64,000 nucleotides of DNA from Massilia sp. W12 (GTDB lineage: Bacteria; Pseudomonadota; Gammaproteobacteria; Burkholderiales; Burkholderiaceae_D), in NCBI RefSeq assembly GCF_037300705.1, contig NZ_CP147776.1:3410001-3474000 (forward strand), given 5' to 3'. Every line of letters starts with the position of its first letter. Position 1 is the stretch's first letter. A program made the position numbers and the translations under genes. The notes below the pieces were generated by a model that saw only the letters and a program-made list of their open reading frames with translations, had not been told where the DNA came from and made no database searches. Positions 20,980 to 29,485 of this stretch are shown one piece after another.

Positions 20980-22281
20980 ATGTCGCAATTTACCTTTATC
21001 AGCATTATGCAAAATCTCAATCATCCATTATCAGTGATGGCCGTTGAAAAGCTCGCCAGATTAACCGCCCACTTTCAAGAACATGAGCGCTCGCAGTCTG
21101 ATAATGAATATGATCCGGTACATGCGCCAGCTTTAATGCAGCCGCTACTATTGCCAGCAGTGTTTGATCCGAAGCTGTTCGGTGATGCCATGTTCTTTGA
21201 TTTATTAAAGGGAATGGCGCAAGATCCAGAGCATGCGATTAATGGCTTGGTGCGGGTGTATATTGAAGGCATGTTAAGTCCTGAGCATGAAAATGCGGTT
21301 CTATATGAAAAACCGCTGGTAGACGAAGGTTTTGCAACTTTTTTAAAACGGGTATGCGACGGGCGTCCTTTTGGTTTGGTCATCAATGGCGCGGAGCAAT
21401 GGTCTGAACCCTTGGCGCGCCTGGCAGGCAAGCTCTTTGCCCCCATTCTTGATGCGCAGGGGCTGTCCTGCAGCACATTGGAAGTAACGCTGTTTATCGG
21501 CGACTATGGCTATACGCCATTCGGCATCCATATAGATGACCCTTATACATCAGTGGTGCATTTTCATGTTGGCCCAGGCATGAAAGAAATGACCTTGTTC
21601 GGACGCGAGGAATTTCACAGACTGAATGGAGAGCGGAAAAATTGTTTCCAGCCAAAGCGTATTCTGGCACATGGTAAAACCTGGGCTATTCAAGCTGGCG
21701 ACGTCTTCGTGTTGCCTCCACATTATTATCATATTGGCGATACCAAAGGTTTTTCAATTGGGGTGGCGATTGCCGTTTCAAAATACACAAAACAGAATAT
21801 CAGCAAGCAAATAGTAAATAAGGCAAGCAACGCCGAACAATTTGCAAAAAATTTTGAAGAAATCTTGCAGGAACAACGACAACACCAACAAACGGTGCAT
21901 GATTGGTTGCAGTTGGCTCATCTTGAATTTTATGCCAAGAAGAACAGTCAAGTCAGTTTGAGATATGGGTGGCGGCGCAAACCGGAATATGAACTGAATT
22001 GGCAAGAGAATTTTATTACCGACCCGGATTTTCCATTGGCGTGCTTGCATTTGGAGAAGGATATCATATTGTTTGCACGCGGAAATCGCCTGCGTTTAGC
22101 GAATAATGAATTGACTACAGAATTGGCGCAAGCACTGCAAGCCAAAGAATTCACGCTGGAGCAATTGCATACAAGCTTACAGGGGAAGATCTCGTATTCT
22201 GCGCTGCAAGTCATTCTGAAAAAAATGTACGAATTTGGTTATTTGCATCCACAAACAATCAACGCAGAGGTGGCGTCATGA
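20980..22281 (+). CDS. JmjC/cupin-type Fe(II) oxygenase, long form 1
   Basis: A 433-aa protein with a central JmjC/cupin-like core. The iron facial triad is visible as H184-I-D186 in FGIHIDDP and a distal His (248 or 251) in PPHYYHIGD. After the core, about residues 370-430 form a winged-helix-like segment (ELAQALQAKEFTLEQLH onward), similar in outline to the C-terminal domain of YcfD-type ribosomal oxygenases or PqqD-like folds. A peptide hydroxylase role is inferred from context. The start is uncertain: ATG 20980 overlaps the hairpin's T run, and 21007 or 21037 are alternatives. Its stop overlaps the next ATG (ATGA). Confidence 0.75.
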   Translation: MSQFTFISIMQNLNHPLSVMAVEKLARLTAHFQEHERSQSDNEYDPVHAPALMQPLLLPAVFDPKLFGDAMFFDLLKGMAQDPEHAINGLVRVYIEGMLSPEHENAVLYEKPLVDEGFATFLKRVCDGRPFGLVINGAEQWSEPLARLAGKLFAPILDAQGLSCSTLEVTLFIGDYGYTPFGIHIDDPYTSVVHFHVGPGMKEMTLFGREEFHRLNGERKNCFQPKRILAHGKTWAIQAGDVFVLPPHYYHIGDTKGFSIGVAIAVSKYTKQNISKQIVNKASNAEQFAKNFEEILQEQRQHQQTVHDWLQLAHLEFYAKKNSQVSLRYGWRRKPEYELNWQENFITDPDFPLACLHLEKDIILFARGNRLRLANNELTTELAQALQAKEFTLEQLHTSLQGKISYSALQVILKKMYEFGYLHPQTINAEVAS

Positions 22282-23429
22282 AATTCAGAGAAAATTGGGC
22301 GCAACGACTTTTTGCAGAATCGGAAGGTTTTAAAAAAATTGCTTATCTGCCGCGCAGCCTGCCGGCTTATGCCGAGGTGCTGGCGATGATAACAGCCATG
22401 TTTCCGCGCTTTCGTGTGACCGAATTACCACGCGTACGCGCCTGGGTGGATGGCGGGCAACGCTATACAATCACGGATAAACTTGTGCAGTTGGCGCAAG
22501 AACCGGATCTGGATGTGGAGTCGCGCTTGGCACAGGCTTGCGAATCGGAACAATTCTGCGTTACCTTCAATGGCCTTAGCGCATGGAGCCAGGAATTTGC
22601 GCAAATGATGCAGCAAGAAATGCTGCGCAGTTTATTTCAGGCTATGAACGGCGTTCCGCATGCGGGATGTGATTTTTATGCATTTATCGGCAACTACGGT
22701 TTCACCCCATTTGGCGTGCACGATGATCTGGACCATTCTCTGCTCTGGCATCTCGGGCCGGGAGTCAAGCATGCGTATTTATGGCCGCGCGCTGAATATA
22801 CGCGTCTGACCGGTGGCGTCATGGCAAGCACTTCATATCAAGATTTGCTGCCCCATGCCATCAAAGTTTGCCTGCACCCTGGCGACCTGCTGTTTATTCC
22901 TATGGGAGATTTTCACATTCTGGATACGCCGGCATTCTCTGTCATGATGGGATTGACGCTGTTTCCAGAAAATCCAATACAAGAATGCAGCGAGGGGCTG
23001 CGCTTGCTTACCGCCGATCGGACCAGCATTACTGAGTATGGCCAGCAAACATTTACCCTCGACGCCTTGCGCCAACTGCGTAAAGCCGCCTTGCAAAGCA
23101 ATGGTTGGATAAGCTCCATGCCCATGCAAAGCCTCACCCCGGCCATAGCATATGATGCATTGGAGCAGGCAAACATCAGCACTTATCCAGATTGGCCCAT
23201 GATCGCGCTGCAATTCGGCGCCAGGGAAGCATTGGCGGTGCGTCAACGTATTATCTGGACACGCACCCAGGGTTTACTGGCAGAATTGGCGCAAGCCTTG
23301 CATGCAGAGCAGCGCACGCCGGTAAGTAAGCTGTTGCAACAATTCAAAGGGAAATTGCAAGAACAGGCCTTGTTCAGCCTGCTGCTGCGCATTCATCAAC
23401 TTGGAGGTATATTGATTGAAAAAGATTGA
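22278..23429 (+). CDS. JmjC/cupin-type Fe(II) oxygenase, long form 2
   Basis: A 383-aa paralogue-like partner of the previous protein. The shared core includes FIGNYGFTPFGVHDD (metal site H148-D-D150), the LWHLGPGVKHAYLW strand pair and GDLLFIPMGDFHILDTPAFSVMMG with distal His213. A winged-helix-like tail follows (LLAELAQALHAEQRTPVSKL). Overall similarity to form 1 is low outside these blocks, so the two probably act on different residues or form a complex (inference). It overlaps its upstream neighbour by 4 bp and the ABC gene by 14 bp. Confidence 0.75.
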   Translation: MKFRENWAQRLFAESEGFKKIAYLPRSLPAYAEVLAMITAMFPRFRVTELPRVRAWVDGGQRYTITDKLVQLAQEPDLDVESRLAQACESEQFCVTFNGLSAWSQEFAQMMQQEMLRSLFQAMNGVPHAGCDFYAFIGNYGFTPFGVHDDLDHSLLWHLGPGVKHAYLWPRAEYTRLTGGVMASTSYQDLLPHAIKVCLHPGDLLFIPMGDFHILDTPAFSVMMGLTLFPENPIQECSEGLRLLTADRTSITEYGQQTFTLDALRQLRKAALQSNGWISSMPMQSLTPAIAYDALEQANISTYPDWPMIALQFGAREALAVRQRIIWTRTQGLLAELAQALHAEQRTPVSKLLQQFKGKLQEQALFSLLLRIHQLGGILIEKD

Positions 23430-25266
23430 CAGCTACTGCAGCCAGATGCTGCACCGTGTCTGGCGCTCCAGCATGATGTGGCTGGCCAAGCCGGGGTTCG
23501 CAATGCCCGGACAAATTCCAGTTGCGGCTCCCAACCGCTCCTTGTACGCCTATTTGCAGACTGCCATTCGTCACGCCGCGCCCTGGTCCACTGCTTTGAT
23601 GGTGTGCGCTACGATAGCCGCCACCTTGTGTCACATCAGCCTGTCATGGGCATTGGGGCAGTTAACCGACGCCGCCATGCATGGCTATAAACAAACCGTG
23701 ATCCACATGACGCTGTTGCTGCTGGCGCTATGGCTGGCCAGCCCTTTGTTTCAGATTCTGCAAAGCATTGCGCGCCTGTTTTCCACGCAAAATCTGCGCA
23801 TAGCAATTACCGATCATTTAAGCGCGCGACTGATGCAGGGTCAGGCGAGCGCCCTCCATCATAACAGTGTGGGTAATCTGGTGGAACGGATTGAATTGGC
23901 GGCGGGCAATGCACCGGCAGTGGTCAGCAGCATGGCTGATACGATTGTCAAATTGCTGTCTGTCACTATCCTGATGAGTCTGATTCTGGTAAGTGTGTCG
24001 CCGCTTCTGGCGCTGGGAGCTGCAGTCTGGATGGTTTCCGCCCTGTTGCTGTCTTCCTACCTGGCCTGGAGTGGCATGAGTATTGTAGAGGACGCCAGCG
24101 ATGCGCACGCCAGCGTGATCAGCGAACTCAATGAATTGGTCTGCAATATCAGCTTAATCAAAAGCTTTTTAGCGCAAAAAGCAGAGCGCAAACGTTTTGG
24201 CGCTTTCTTGCAAAGTGATCTGCTTGCCTGCCGACGGGTGCGCAGCTATTGGGTGTTTGTTTTATTACTTGAAACTGCCTGGAAATGGCTGTTTGGCATT
24301 GCATTGATGTTGTATGGCTTGTCCCTGTATTCAAGCGCTGAAATCAGCTTGCCCCAACTGGTCACCTTATGCTCGCTGGTAATTTCACTTTCCTGGCATT
24401 TTGAATCGATGGCGTTTCACTTTGTCGATCTGTTCGATGCGGCTGGCGTGTTGCGCGCCAGCCTGCGCGAAGTGTATGCCATACCACTGAGCTTTGATCC
24501 TGAGGCCGACACGCCGCCTCTGCCAACTCCCGGCAGCATAGAACTGCGCAATGTCAATTTCAGCCATGAAGGCAAGCCGGTTTTGCAAAATGTCAGCTTG
24601 ATTATCCCTCCCGGCGGCAAATGTGCGCTGATCGGCCCTTCCGGGGCAGGTAAATCGACCTTACTCGATTTGCTGCGCGGTGAACTCAAACCCGACAGCG
24701 GCGAAATTCTGATCCATGGTCTGCCACTGTCTGCATTGCCGCCCGCCACCTTGGCGCACAACCGCAGCGAGTCTTTGCAATCGGCGCTGATGTTTAATCG
24801 CAGTCTGCGGGAAAACCTGGCTTACGGTCAGCTCAAAAGCGACACTGAGATAGAACAAGCTTTGCAATATGCTCAAGCAACACAATTAGTGGAGGCGCTG
24901 CCCAAGCGGCTTGAAAGCCAGACCGGTGAACGGGGTGGGCGTTTATCCACTGGAGAAAAGCAAAGAATCTCGATTGCGCGCGCCCTGCTCAAGCCGGCGC
25001 CTTTGTTGCTGCTGGATGAAGCCACAGCATCTGTTGATGTGATTTCAGAACGCAAGATCCTCGAACACATCTGTACGCATATGCCAAAAACAACGGTGAT
25101 AACGGTCAGTCACCGGGTTGCCAGTTTGAGTAATTTCGAGCACATCATCCTGCTCGAACAAGGCAGATTGATTGCGCTTGGCTGCCATTCGCAATTGCAA
25201 GCAGAACAAGCGCTATACCGCCAGCTTTTGCTTGAATCAGAAGATCAATATTCATTAGCCGCTTGA
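23416..25266 (+). CDS. ABC transporter, fused permease-ATPase, without peptidase domain
   Basis: A 616-aa half-transporter with about six membrane helices (about 55-330) and a C-terminal ATPase. Walker A is IGPSGAGKST, the signature is LSTGEKQR, Walker B is LLLLDEATASVD, and the H-loop is in VSHRVAS. The N-terminus lacks a C39 peptidase, so it would export but not cleave the peptide. The likely start is TTG 23416, 8 bp after GGAGG and inside the preceding gene; the next ATG is 23446. It probably works as a homodimer in the inner membrane. Confidence 0.88.
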   Translation: MKKIDSYCSQMLHRVWRSSMMWLAKPGFAMPGQIPVAAPNRSLYAYLQTAIRHAAPWSTALMVCATIAATLCHISLSWALGQLTDAAMHGYKQTVIHMTLLLLALWLASPLFQILQSIARLFSTQNLRIAITDHLSARLMQGQASALHHNSVGNLVERIELAAGNAPAVVSSMADTIVKLLSVTILMSLILVSVSPLLALGAAVWMVSALLLSSYLAWSGMSIVEDASDAHASVISELNELVCNISLIKSFLAQKAERKRFGAFLQSDLLACRRVRSYWVFVLLLETAWKWLFGIALMLYGLSLYSSAEISLPQLVTLCSLVISLSWHFESMAFHFVDLFDAAGVLRASLREVYAIPLSFDPEADTPPLPTPGSIELRNVNFSHEGKPVLQNVSLIIPPGGKCALIGPSGAGKSTLLDLLRGELKPDSGEILIHGLPLSALPPATLAHNRSESLQSALMFNRSLRENLAYGQLKSDTEIEQALQYAQATQLVEALPKRLESQTGERGGRLSTGEKQRISIARALLKPAPLLLLDEATASVDVISERKILEHICTHMPKTTVITVSHRVASLSNFEHIILLEQGRLIALGCHSQLQAEQALYRQLLLESEDQYSLAA

Positions 25267-25285
25267 GTAAGCCAGTCAACACGTC

Positions 25286-25993
25286 ATGTTTCCATACACA
25301 CCTGAATTACGCCATGCTGCAGCCAGTCGCTGGCCTGCCATGCACACTTGGAGCTGGGAGAATCTGTGCGCCCTGCCGCAATCTCTATTAACCTTGAGCG
25401 ACCAGGATGGCGAGCCAGCTGGACGAATTCTCCTTTCTGAATATATCCATGCCCTGTTAAACGGGATAGAACATCGTTATGCCGCCGGCTGGCGTTTCTT
25501 CCAGCAACACCCGCAAATGTTGCAAGATTTCAGCGAGCCGGAGGTAAGCCGGAATGATATTTTGCAGGCAATTCCAGAGCGTCTGTTTGCACCTTTGCTG
25601 TGGGTTTTTATTGGCGGCGCTAAAACCGGCACCGGACTGCATCAGGACGTCTTGCACACCCATGCCTGGCTCGCTGTGCTGCAAGGCGGCAAGCGGGTGG
25701 CGCTGCATGCGCCAGCGGATTTTGAGGCTGACTTTGCGCAAAGGCAGCAACAGGCCCGGGCTGTATTGCAAAGCGGGACTGAGCAAGATGGATGGCTGTA
25801 CTTTTTTTTGCAAGCAGGCGATATTTTACTGATCCCGGCGGGCTGGTGGCATGTTGTGGAAAATACTGCGCCGACATTGGCGCTGACCCGCAACTTTGCT
25901 TTACCTGAGCAACGCGCCCAAATTTACGCCAGCGCCCAAGAACAGTCGCTCACCCGGATTTTGCCCTGGCTGGCGAGCGAGGTCTGTGTATGA
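25286..25993 (+). CDS. JmjC/cupin-8 type 2OG-Fe(II) oxygenase, short form
   Basis: A 235-aa compact JmjC-domain protein of the FIH/cupin_8 type. The motif TGTGLHQDVLHTHAWLAVLQ supplies H119-Q-D121. Distal His189 is in IPAGWWHVVENT, followed by TLALTRNF. These are the hallmarks of Fe(II)/2-oxoglutarate protein or peptide hydroxylases such as asparaginyl and arginyl hydroxylases. It lies 19 bp after the ABC gene, and its stop overlaps the arginase ATG (ATGA). Confidence 0.85.
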   Translation: MFPYTPELRHAAASRWPAMHTWSWENLCALPQSLLTLSDQDGEPAGRILLSEYIHALLNGIEHRYAAGWRFFQQHPQMLQDFSEPEVSRNDILQAIPERLFAPLLWVFIGGAKTGTGLHQDVLHTHAWLAVLQGGKRVALHAPADFEADFAQRQQQARAVLQSGTEQDGWLYFFLQAGDILLIPAGWWHVVENTAPTLALTRNFALPEQRAQIYASAQEQSLTRILPWLASEVCV

Positions 25994-27267
25994 ATGCATC
26001 GCCCCTGTATCTGCTGCATCCCCGCTATCAATGTCAGCAGGATGCCCAAGGCCGTTTTCGCATCGGCCTGCCCTATTCCGCTAAATGTTTGCAAGGCAAT
26101 CAGCAGCTGGCCACGCTGTTGCGAAATCTGGCCGAAAAGGGTTTGCTCTCTTTGGACAGTTTGCGTCAAGAGCTTGGGGCGGATCTATTACATATCCTGC
26201 TTTTGCATTGCCTGCTGTTGCGTGCTGACGAGGTCAGCGCTCTGGAACATGGTTTTTGCAGCTTGCCGACACACAGTGCAGGTCAAGCATTGCCATTGCA
26301 TGATTTCGCCAATTTACAGGCAGCTGACGTTGTGCTGTTTCATACCCCGCTGGAAAGTGGACAGGTCGCAGGTGTCGCAGTTGCAGGTGGCGGGCGCTGG
26401 GTGCGCACGCATTTGCACAACAGCTTGCGTACGCCGTGCGCCTCTCAAGAGCAGCAAGATGGCATGTTGATTGATCTGGATTTTGCTCAATGTCTGCCGG
26501 CCTCCGCTTTGCGCTTGTTTGACGCGGGAGACATCAGCTACAACCGCATGCAAGACAGTATGCGCGCCATAGGCCAACGCTGTCAGGCGCTATGCCGGCG
26601 CATCGCCGAGCGTCACGCCTATCCCTTGATCCTGGGTGGCGATCATACGCAAGCCTATTATACGATTGCAGGCTTGCAGGAACGCTGGCCGCGTTTGGGC
26701 ATCTTGCATTTTGATGCGCACCCGGATTTGTATGCCATTGGCGCCACTGCTGACGGCCAGCTCAATCATGCCAATGTATTCCATGCCGTGCGCGCTCTGC
26801 CGCATGTAAGCTGTATCTGGCAAATCGGCGTGCGTGACATGTATTTTCAGCCTTTGCACAAGGTCAGCAGCGCACAACAAGCAAGCCTGCATACGCTCTC
26901 CGCATGGGAAGCAGCCACGCAAGGCTATGAGCGCATGCTCAAGACGCTGGACCCGGAGATTCCATGGTTTATCTCATTTGATGTGGACGTACTGGCGCAA
27001 GCTGATGCACCACAAACAGCCACCCCGGTGCTGGGCGGCTTAGCCTGGTATCCCTTGTTGCAATTATTTGAACAGTTATTTTCCCGACTGCAGATTGTGG
27101 GAATGGAGTTTGTTGAAATTGGTGAAGGATCGCAGAGCGCGCATGGCCCGGCCGCGATTGCAGCACGCCTCATCAGCCGCTATCTTTTCCATTTACGCGG
27201 CGCACAAACCAGTCCTTATCAATTTTTCGCCAATCCACAACAAACCATTCCACATGATCAAAACTGA
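25990..27267 (+). CDS. Arginase-family enzyme with extra N-terminal domain (candidate peptide arginase)
   Basis: A 425-aa ureohydrolase-fold protein. All six binuclear manganese ligands are present: GGDH (His219), FDAHPD (Asp242, His244, Asp246) and FDVDV (Asp331, Asp333). About 120 residues precede the catalytic domain. Residues about 20-85 look like a small winged-helix/PqqD-type domain (RFRIGLPYSAKCLQGNQQLA onward). Free-arginine arginases are about 300 aa and lack this. Peptide arginases that turn Arg into ornithine in RiPPs are known (OspR of the landornamide pathway). The Arg-rich precursor tail makes that role likely here (inference). Confidence 0.82.
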   Translation: MNASPLYLLHPRYQCQQDAQGRFRIGLPYSAKCLQGNQQLATLLRNLAEKGLLSLDSLRQELGADLLHILLLHCLLLRADEVSALEHGFCSLPTHSAGQALPLHDFANLQAADVVLFHTPLESGQVAGVAVAGGGRWVRTHLHNSLRTPCASQEQQDGMLIDLDFAQCLPASALRLFDAGDISYNRMQDSMRAIGQRCQALCRRIAERHAYPLILGGDHTQAYYTIAGLQERWPRLGILHFDAHPDLYAIGATADGQLNHANVFHAVRALPHVSCIWQIGVRDMYFQPLHKVSSAQQASLHTLSAWEAATQGYERMLKTLDPEIPWFISFDVDVLAQADAPQTATPVLGGLAWYPLLQLFEQLFSRLQIVGMEFVEIGEGSQSAHGPAAIAARLISRYLFHLRGAQTSPYQFFANPQQTIPHDQN

Positions 27268-27279
27268 GACGAGCAAACC

Positions 27280-27951
27280 ATGCCTGATATGTTGAACTTA
27301 CTCAAAGTTTTTCCTTCCATGCTCAGCGCCCGGGAATGCGAAACCCTGATTGCTGCTTATGAAACGCAAGCCGCTCTGGCTGAGTCCGAAAACTCACAGG
27401 ACGCCAATAGCGGGAAATACCGGCAAGCCGGTTTCAGCGCAGTCTCTCTACAGCCGGAACATGCCGCATTTGCCCTGGTGCACCAGCGCACGGGACAGGC
27501 TATCGATGCCTGGCTCAACAGCTTGCAACAAGAGGGGCGCTATAACATTCATCTGCTGCGTCAGCATTTGCGTTATGCGCATGATTACAGGATATTAAAA
27601 TATCCGACCGGCAGCAGCATCCACCCGCATACAGATTGGGATGTTTTTACACTGGGCAGTTGCACGCTTGCATTAAATGACGAGTATGAGGGCGGAGAAT
27701 TTTCTTTTTTCAATGGTGCGCACAATATACGACTCAAGCGCGGCGATATCATGATCTGGCCGGCGGATTGCTTTTGGGTGCACGAAGTAAAACCGATCCA
27801 GAGCGGCGTACGCTACAGCGTCAACAGCTTTATCAATGCCATTCCTGAGCCGCTCAAACTCAAAACGATTGCGCAACTCAACGCCTTGCCGGCATCAGAT
27901 TGGCGCACCGCCTGGCGGCATCGCTTGTCGCCACAAGCCGCATCAGCATAG
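27280..27951 (+). CDS. 2OG-Fe(II) oxygenase, prolyl-4-hydroxylase type
   Basis: A 223-aa double-stranded beta-helix oxygenase. Iron ligands are H117-T-D119 (HPHTDWD) and His168 (WVHEVKP); Arg178 (VRYSVNSF) would bind 2-oxoglutarate. The EYEGGEFSFF segment is typical of the P4H/PKHD group. The likely target is a residue of the precursor, for example Pro38 or Pro47 (inference). Last gene of the operon, 12 bp after the arginase gene; it converges on the CDF exporter with 11 bp between stops. Confidence 0.85.
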   Translation: MPDMLNLLKVFPSMLSARECETLIAAYETQAALAESENSQDANSGKYRQAGFSAVSLQPEHAAFALVHQRTGQAIDAWLNSLQQEGRYNIHLLRQHLRYAHDYRILKYPTGSSIHPHTDWDVFTLGSCTLALNDEYEGGEFSFFNGAHNIRLKRGDIMIWPADCFWVHEVKPIQSGVRYSVNSFINAIPEPLKLKTIAQLNALPASDWRTAWRHRLSPQAASA

Positions 27952-27962
27952 CGCCGTCCTGA

Positions 27963-29045
27963 TCAATCTTTATGCCCGTGGTCATGGCGGCAAGCCGGGC
28001 CATGTTGATGCGCTTTGCGATATGCCAGCGATGCTTTTGCTTGCGGCTGAACATCTTGCGCTGCATGTTCGCCTGTCTGCGCATGATCATGGTCATGATC
28101 GTGTTCATGCGCGCAGCTTGCCGGCTGTAACAGGCTGCAGCTGTGCGCGCACGCGCCCAGCTCCACTTGCAAGGTGCAATGCATAATGCCGAATTCTGCT
28201 TTCAGCGCTGCGCCGATCTGCTCCAGCGCGGTGTCACCCGGATGGCCGCCCGGCATCACCAGATGCGCGGTCAGCGCATTTTCCGTGGTGGACAGCGCCC
28301 AGATGTGCAAATCATGCACATCTGTCACCCCTGCCCGGCTGCGCAACCAGCTTTGCACTGCCTGCGGATCAATGTGCATGGGCACAGCAGCCATCACCAA
28401 TTGCAGCGCCTCTGTCAACAAGCTCCAGGTGCCCCACAACACAATCGCGACAATAATCAGCGACACAAGGGGGTCCAGCCAATACCAATCGCGCACCATC
28501 AACACCAGCCCGGTCAGCAACACGCCAAAGGAAATCGCGGCATCCGCCGCCAGGTGCAAATATGCGCCCTTCAAATTCAAATCATGCTTGGCCCCGGCCA
28601 TGAACAACCAGGCGGAAAAACCATTCACGGCGATGCCGATTGCCGCCAACAGGGACACAATGCCGCCCTCCACCGGGGTCGGCTGCCACAAGCGGTGCAA
28701 GGCTTCCCACACAATCACGCCGCAGGCAAACATCAAGAGCATGGCGTTGAGCAAGGCCACCAGAATCGAACTCTTGCGCCAGCCATAGGTATAGCGCGCG
28801 CTCGGCGCACGCTGCGCCAGACGGGCCGCGCCCCAGGCCAGGATCAGGCTTAAAACATCCGATAAATTATGCCCGGCGTCGGCCATCAACGCGGTCGAGT
28901 GCGCCAGCCAGCCATACACAAATTCCAGCACCACAAACACGCTGTTCAAACCAATCGCCCACATGAAGGCGCGCCCCTGGCGCAAGGGGTCGCCGTGATG
29001 GTGGTGATGTGCGCCATGATCATGGCTGTGTGCATGTCCCATCAT
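27963..29045 (-). CDS. CDF-family zinc/cobalt/cadmium exporter
   Basis: A 360-aa inner-membrane cation diffusion facilitator (CzcD/ZitB type). It has a His-rich N-terminus (GHAHSHDHGAHHHHHGD), six membrane helices with the metal site in LMADAGHNLSD, a cytoplasmic C-terminal dimer domain and a second His-rich tail. It exports divalent metals such as Zn(II) in exchange for protons. Its ATG overlaps the ArsR stop by 3 bp, so the two are cotranscribed and probably translationally coupled. Confidence 0.92.
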   Translation of the reverse strand: MMGHAHSHDHGAHHHHHGDPLRQGRAFMWAIGLNSVFVVLEFVYGWLAHSTALMADAGHNLSDVLSLILAWGAARLAQRAPSARYTYGWRKSSILVALLNAMLLMFACGVIVWEALHRLWQPTPVEGGIVSLLAAIGIAVNGFSAWLFMAGAKHDLNLKGAYLHLAADAAISFGVLLTGLVLMVRDWYWLDPLVSLIIVAIVLWGTWSLLTEALQLVMAAVPMHIDPQAVQSWLRSRAGVTDVHDLHIWALSTTENALTAHLVMPGGHPGDTALEQIGAALKAEFGIMHCTLQVELGACAHSCSLLQPASCAHEHDHDHDHAQTGEHAAQDVQPQAKASLAYRKAHQHGPACRHDHGHKD

Positions 29046-29410
29046 GCGCCTCCTTCGCCGTCATCGGTGGCGGGTTCCTGCACATGCGCCAGCATATCGC
29101 CCAAGGTATGGCGGATATGTTCATCTTGCAGACTGTAGAAAACTTGCTTGCCGCTGCGCTCGCTTTTGACAATCCGCGCTGCGCGCAACAGCCGTAAATG
29201 GTGGCTCACCAGAGAGACGCTGACCGCCATGCGGCTGGCCAATTCAGACACCGCCAGATTGTCGCGGCAATGCAAGACAATCGCCAAGCGGGTTGGATCG
29301 CCCAGCAAATGAAACAGATCAGCCAATTGCCGCACCGCAGCCGGATCAGGCGTGGCGCTGATTGGCGCCGCCGGGGCGCAGCAAACCGCAGGGGACTGTG
29401 GATCGTGCAT
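29042..29410 (-). CDS. ArsR/SmtB-family metal-sensing repressor
   Basis: A 122-aa winged-helix repressor. The HTH is VSELASRMAVSVSLVSHHLRLL. The last helix carries DEHIRHTLGDMLAHVQE, which fits the alpha-5 metal site DxHx10HxxE/H of zinc/cobalt sensors such as CzrA and SmtB. The arsenic-type alpha-3 CxC motif is absent. The ATG at 29410 follows a GAGGA site; the longer frame starts with TTG inside the operator. It should release the operator and turn on the CDF exporter when metal is in excess. Confidence 0.92.
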   Translation of the reverse strand: MHDPQSPAVCCAPAAPISATPDPAAVRQLADLFHLLGDPTRLAIVLHCRDNLAVSELASRMAVSVSLVSHHLRLLRAARIVKSERSGKQVFYSLQDEHIRHTLGDMLAHVQEPATDDGEGGA

Positions 29411-29419
29411 AACATCCTC

Positions 29420-29445
29420 AACATTTGAATAGATGTTCAAATGTT
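29420..29445. promoter_or_regulatory. ArsR-type operator palindrome
   Basis: A perfect 10-bp inverted repeat (AACATTTGAA, 6-bp gap, TTCAAATGTT) lies 10 bp before the repressor ATG. Size and AT-rich TTGAA/TTCAA core match SmtB/CzrA-class operators, so it is the likely autoregulatory site of the sensor-exporter operon. Confidence 0.75.
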
Positions 29446-29485
29446 AGCAGCAAAAAAGGCGGCGCACAAGCACCGCCCCGGCAAT

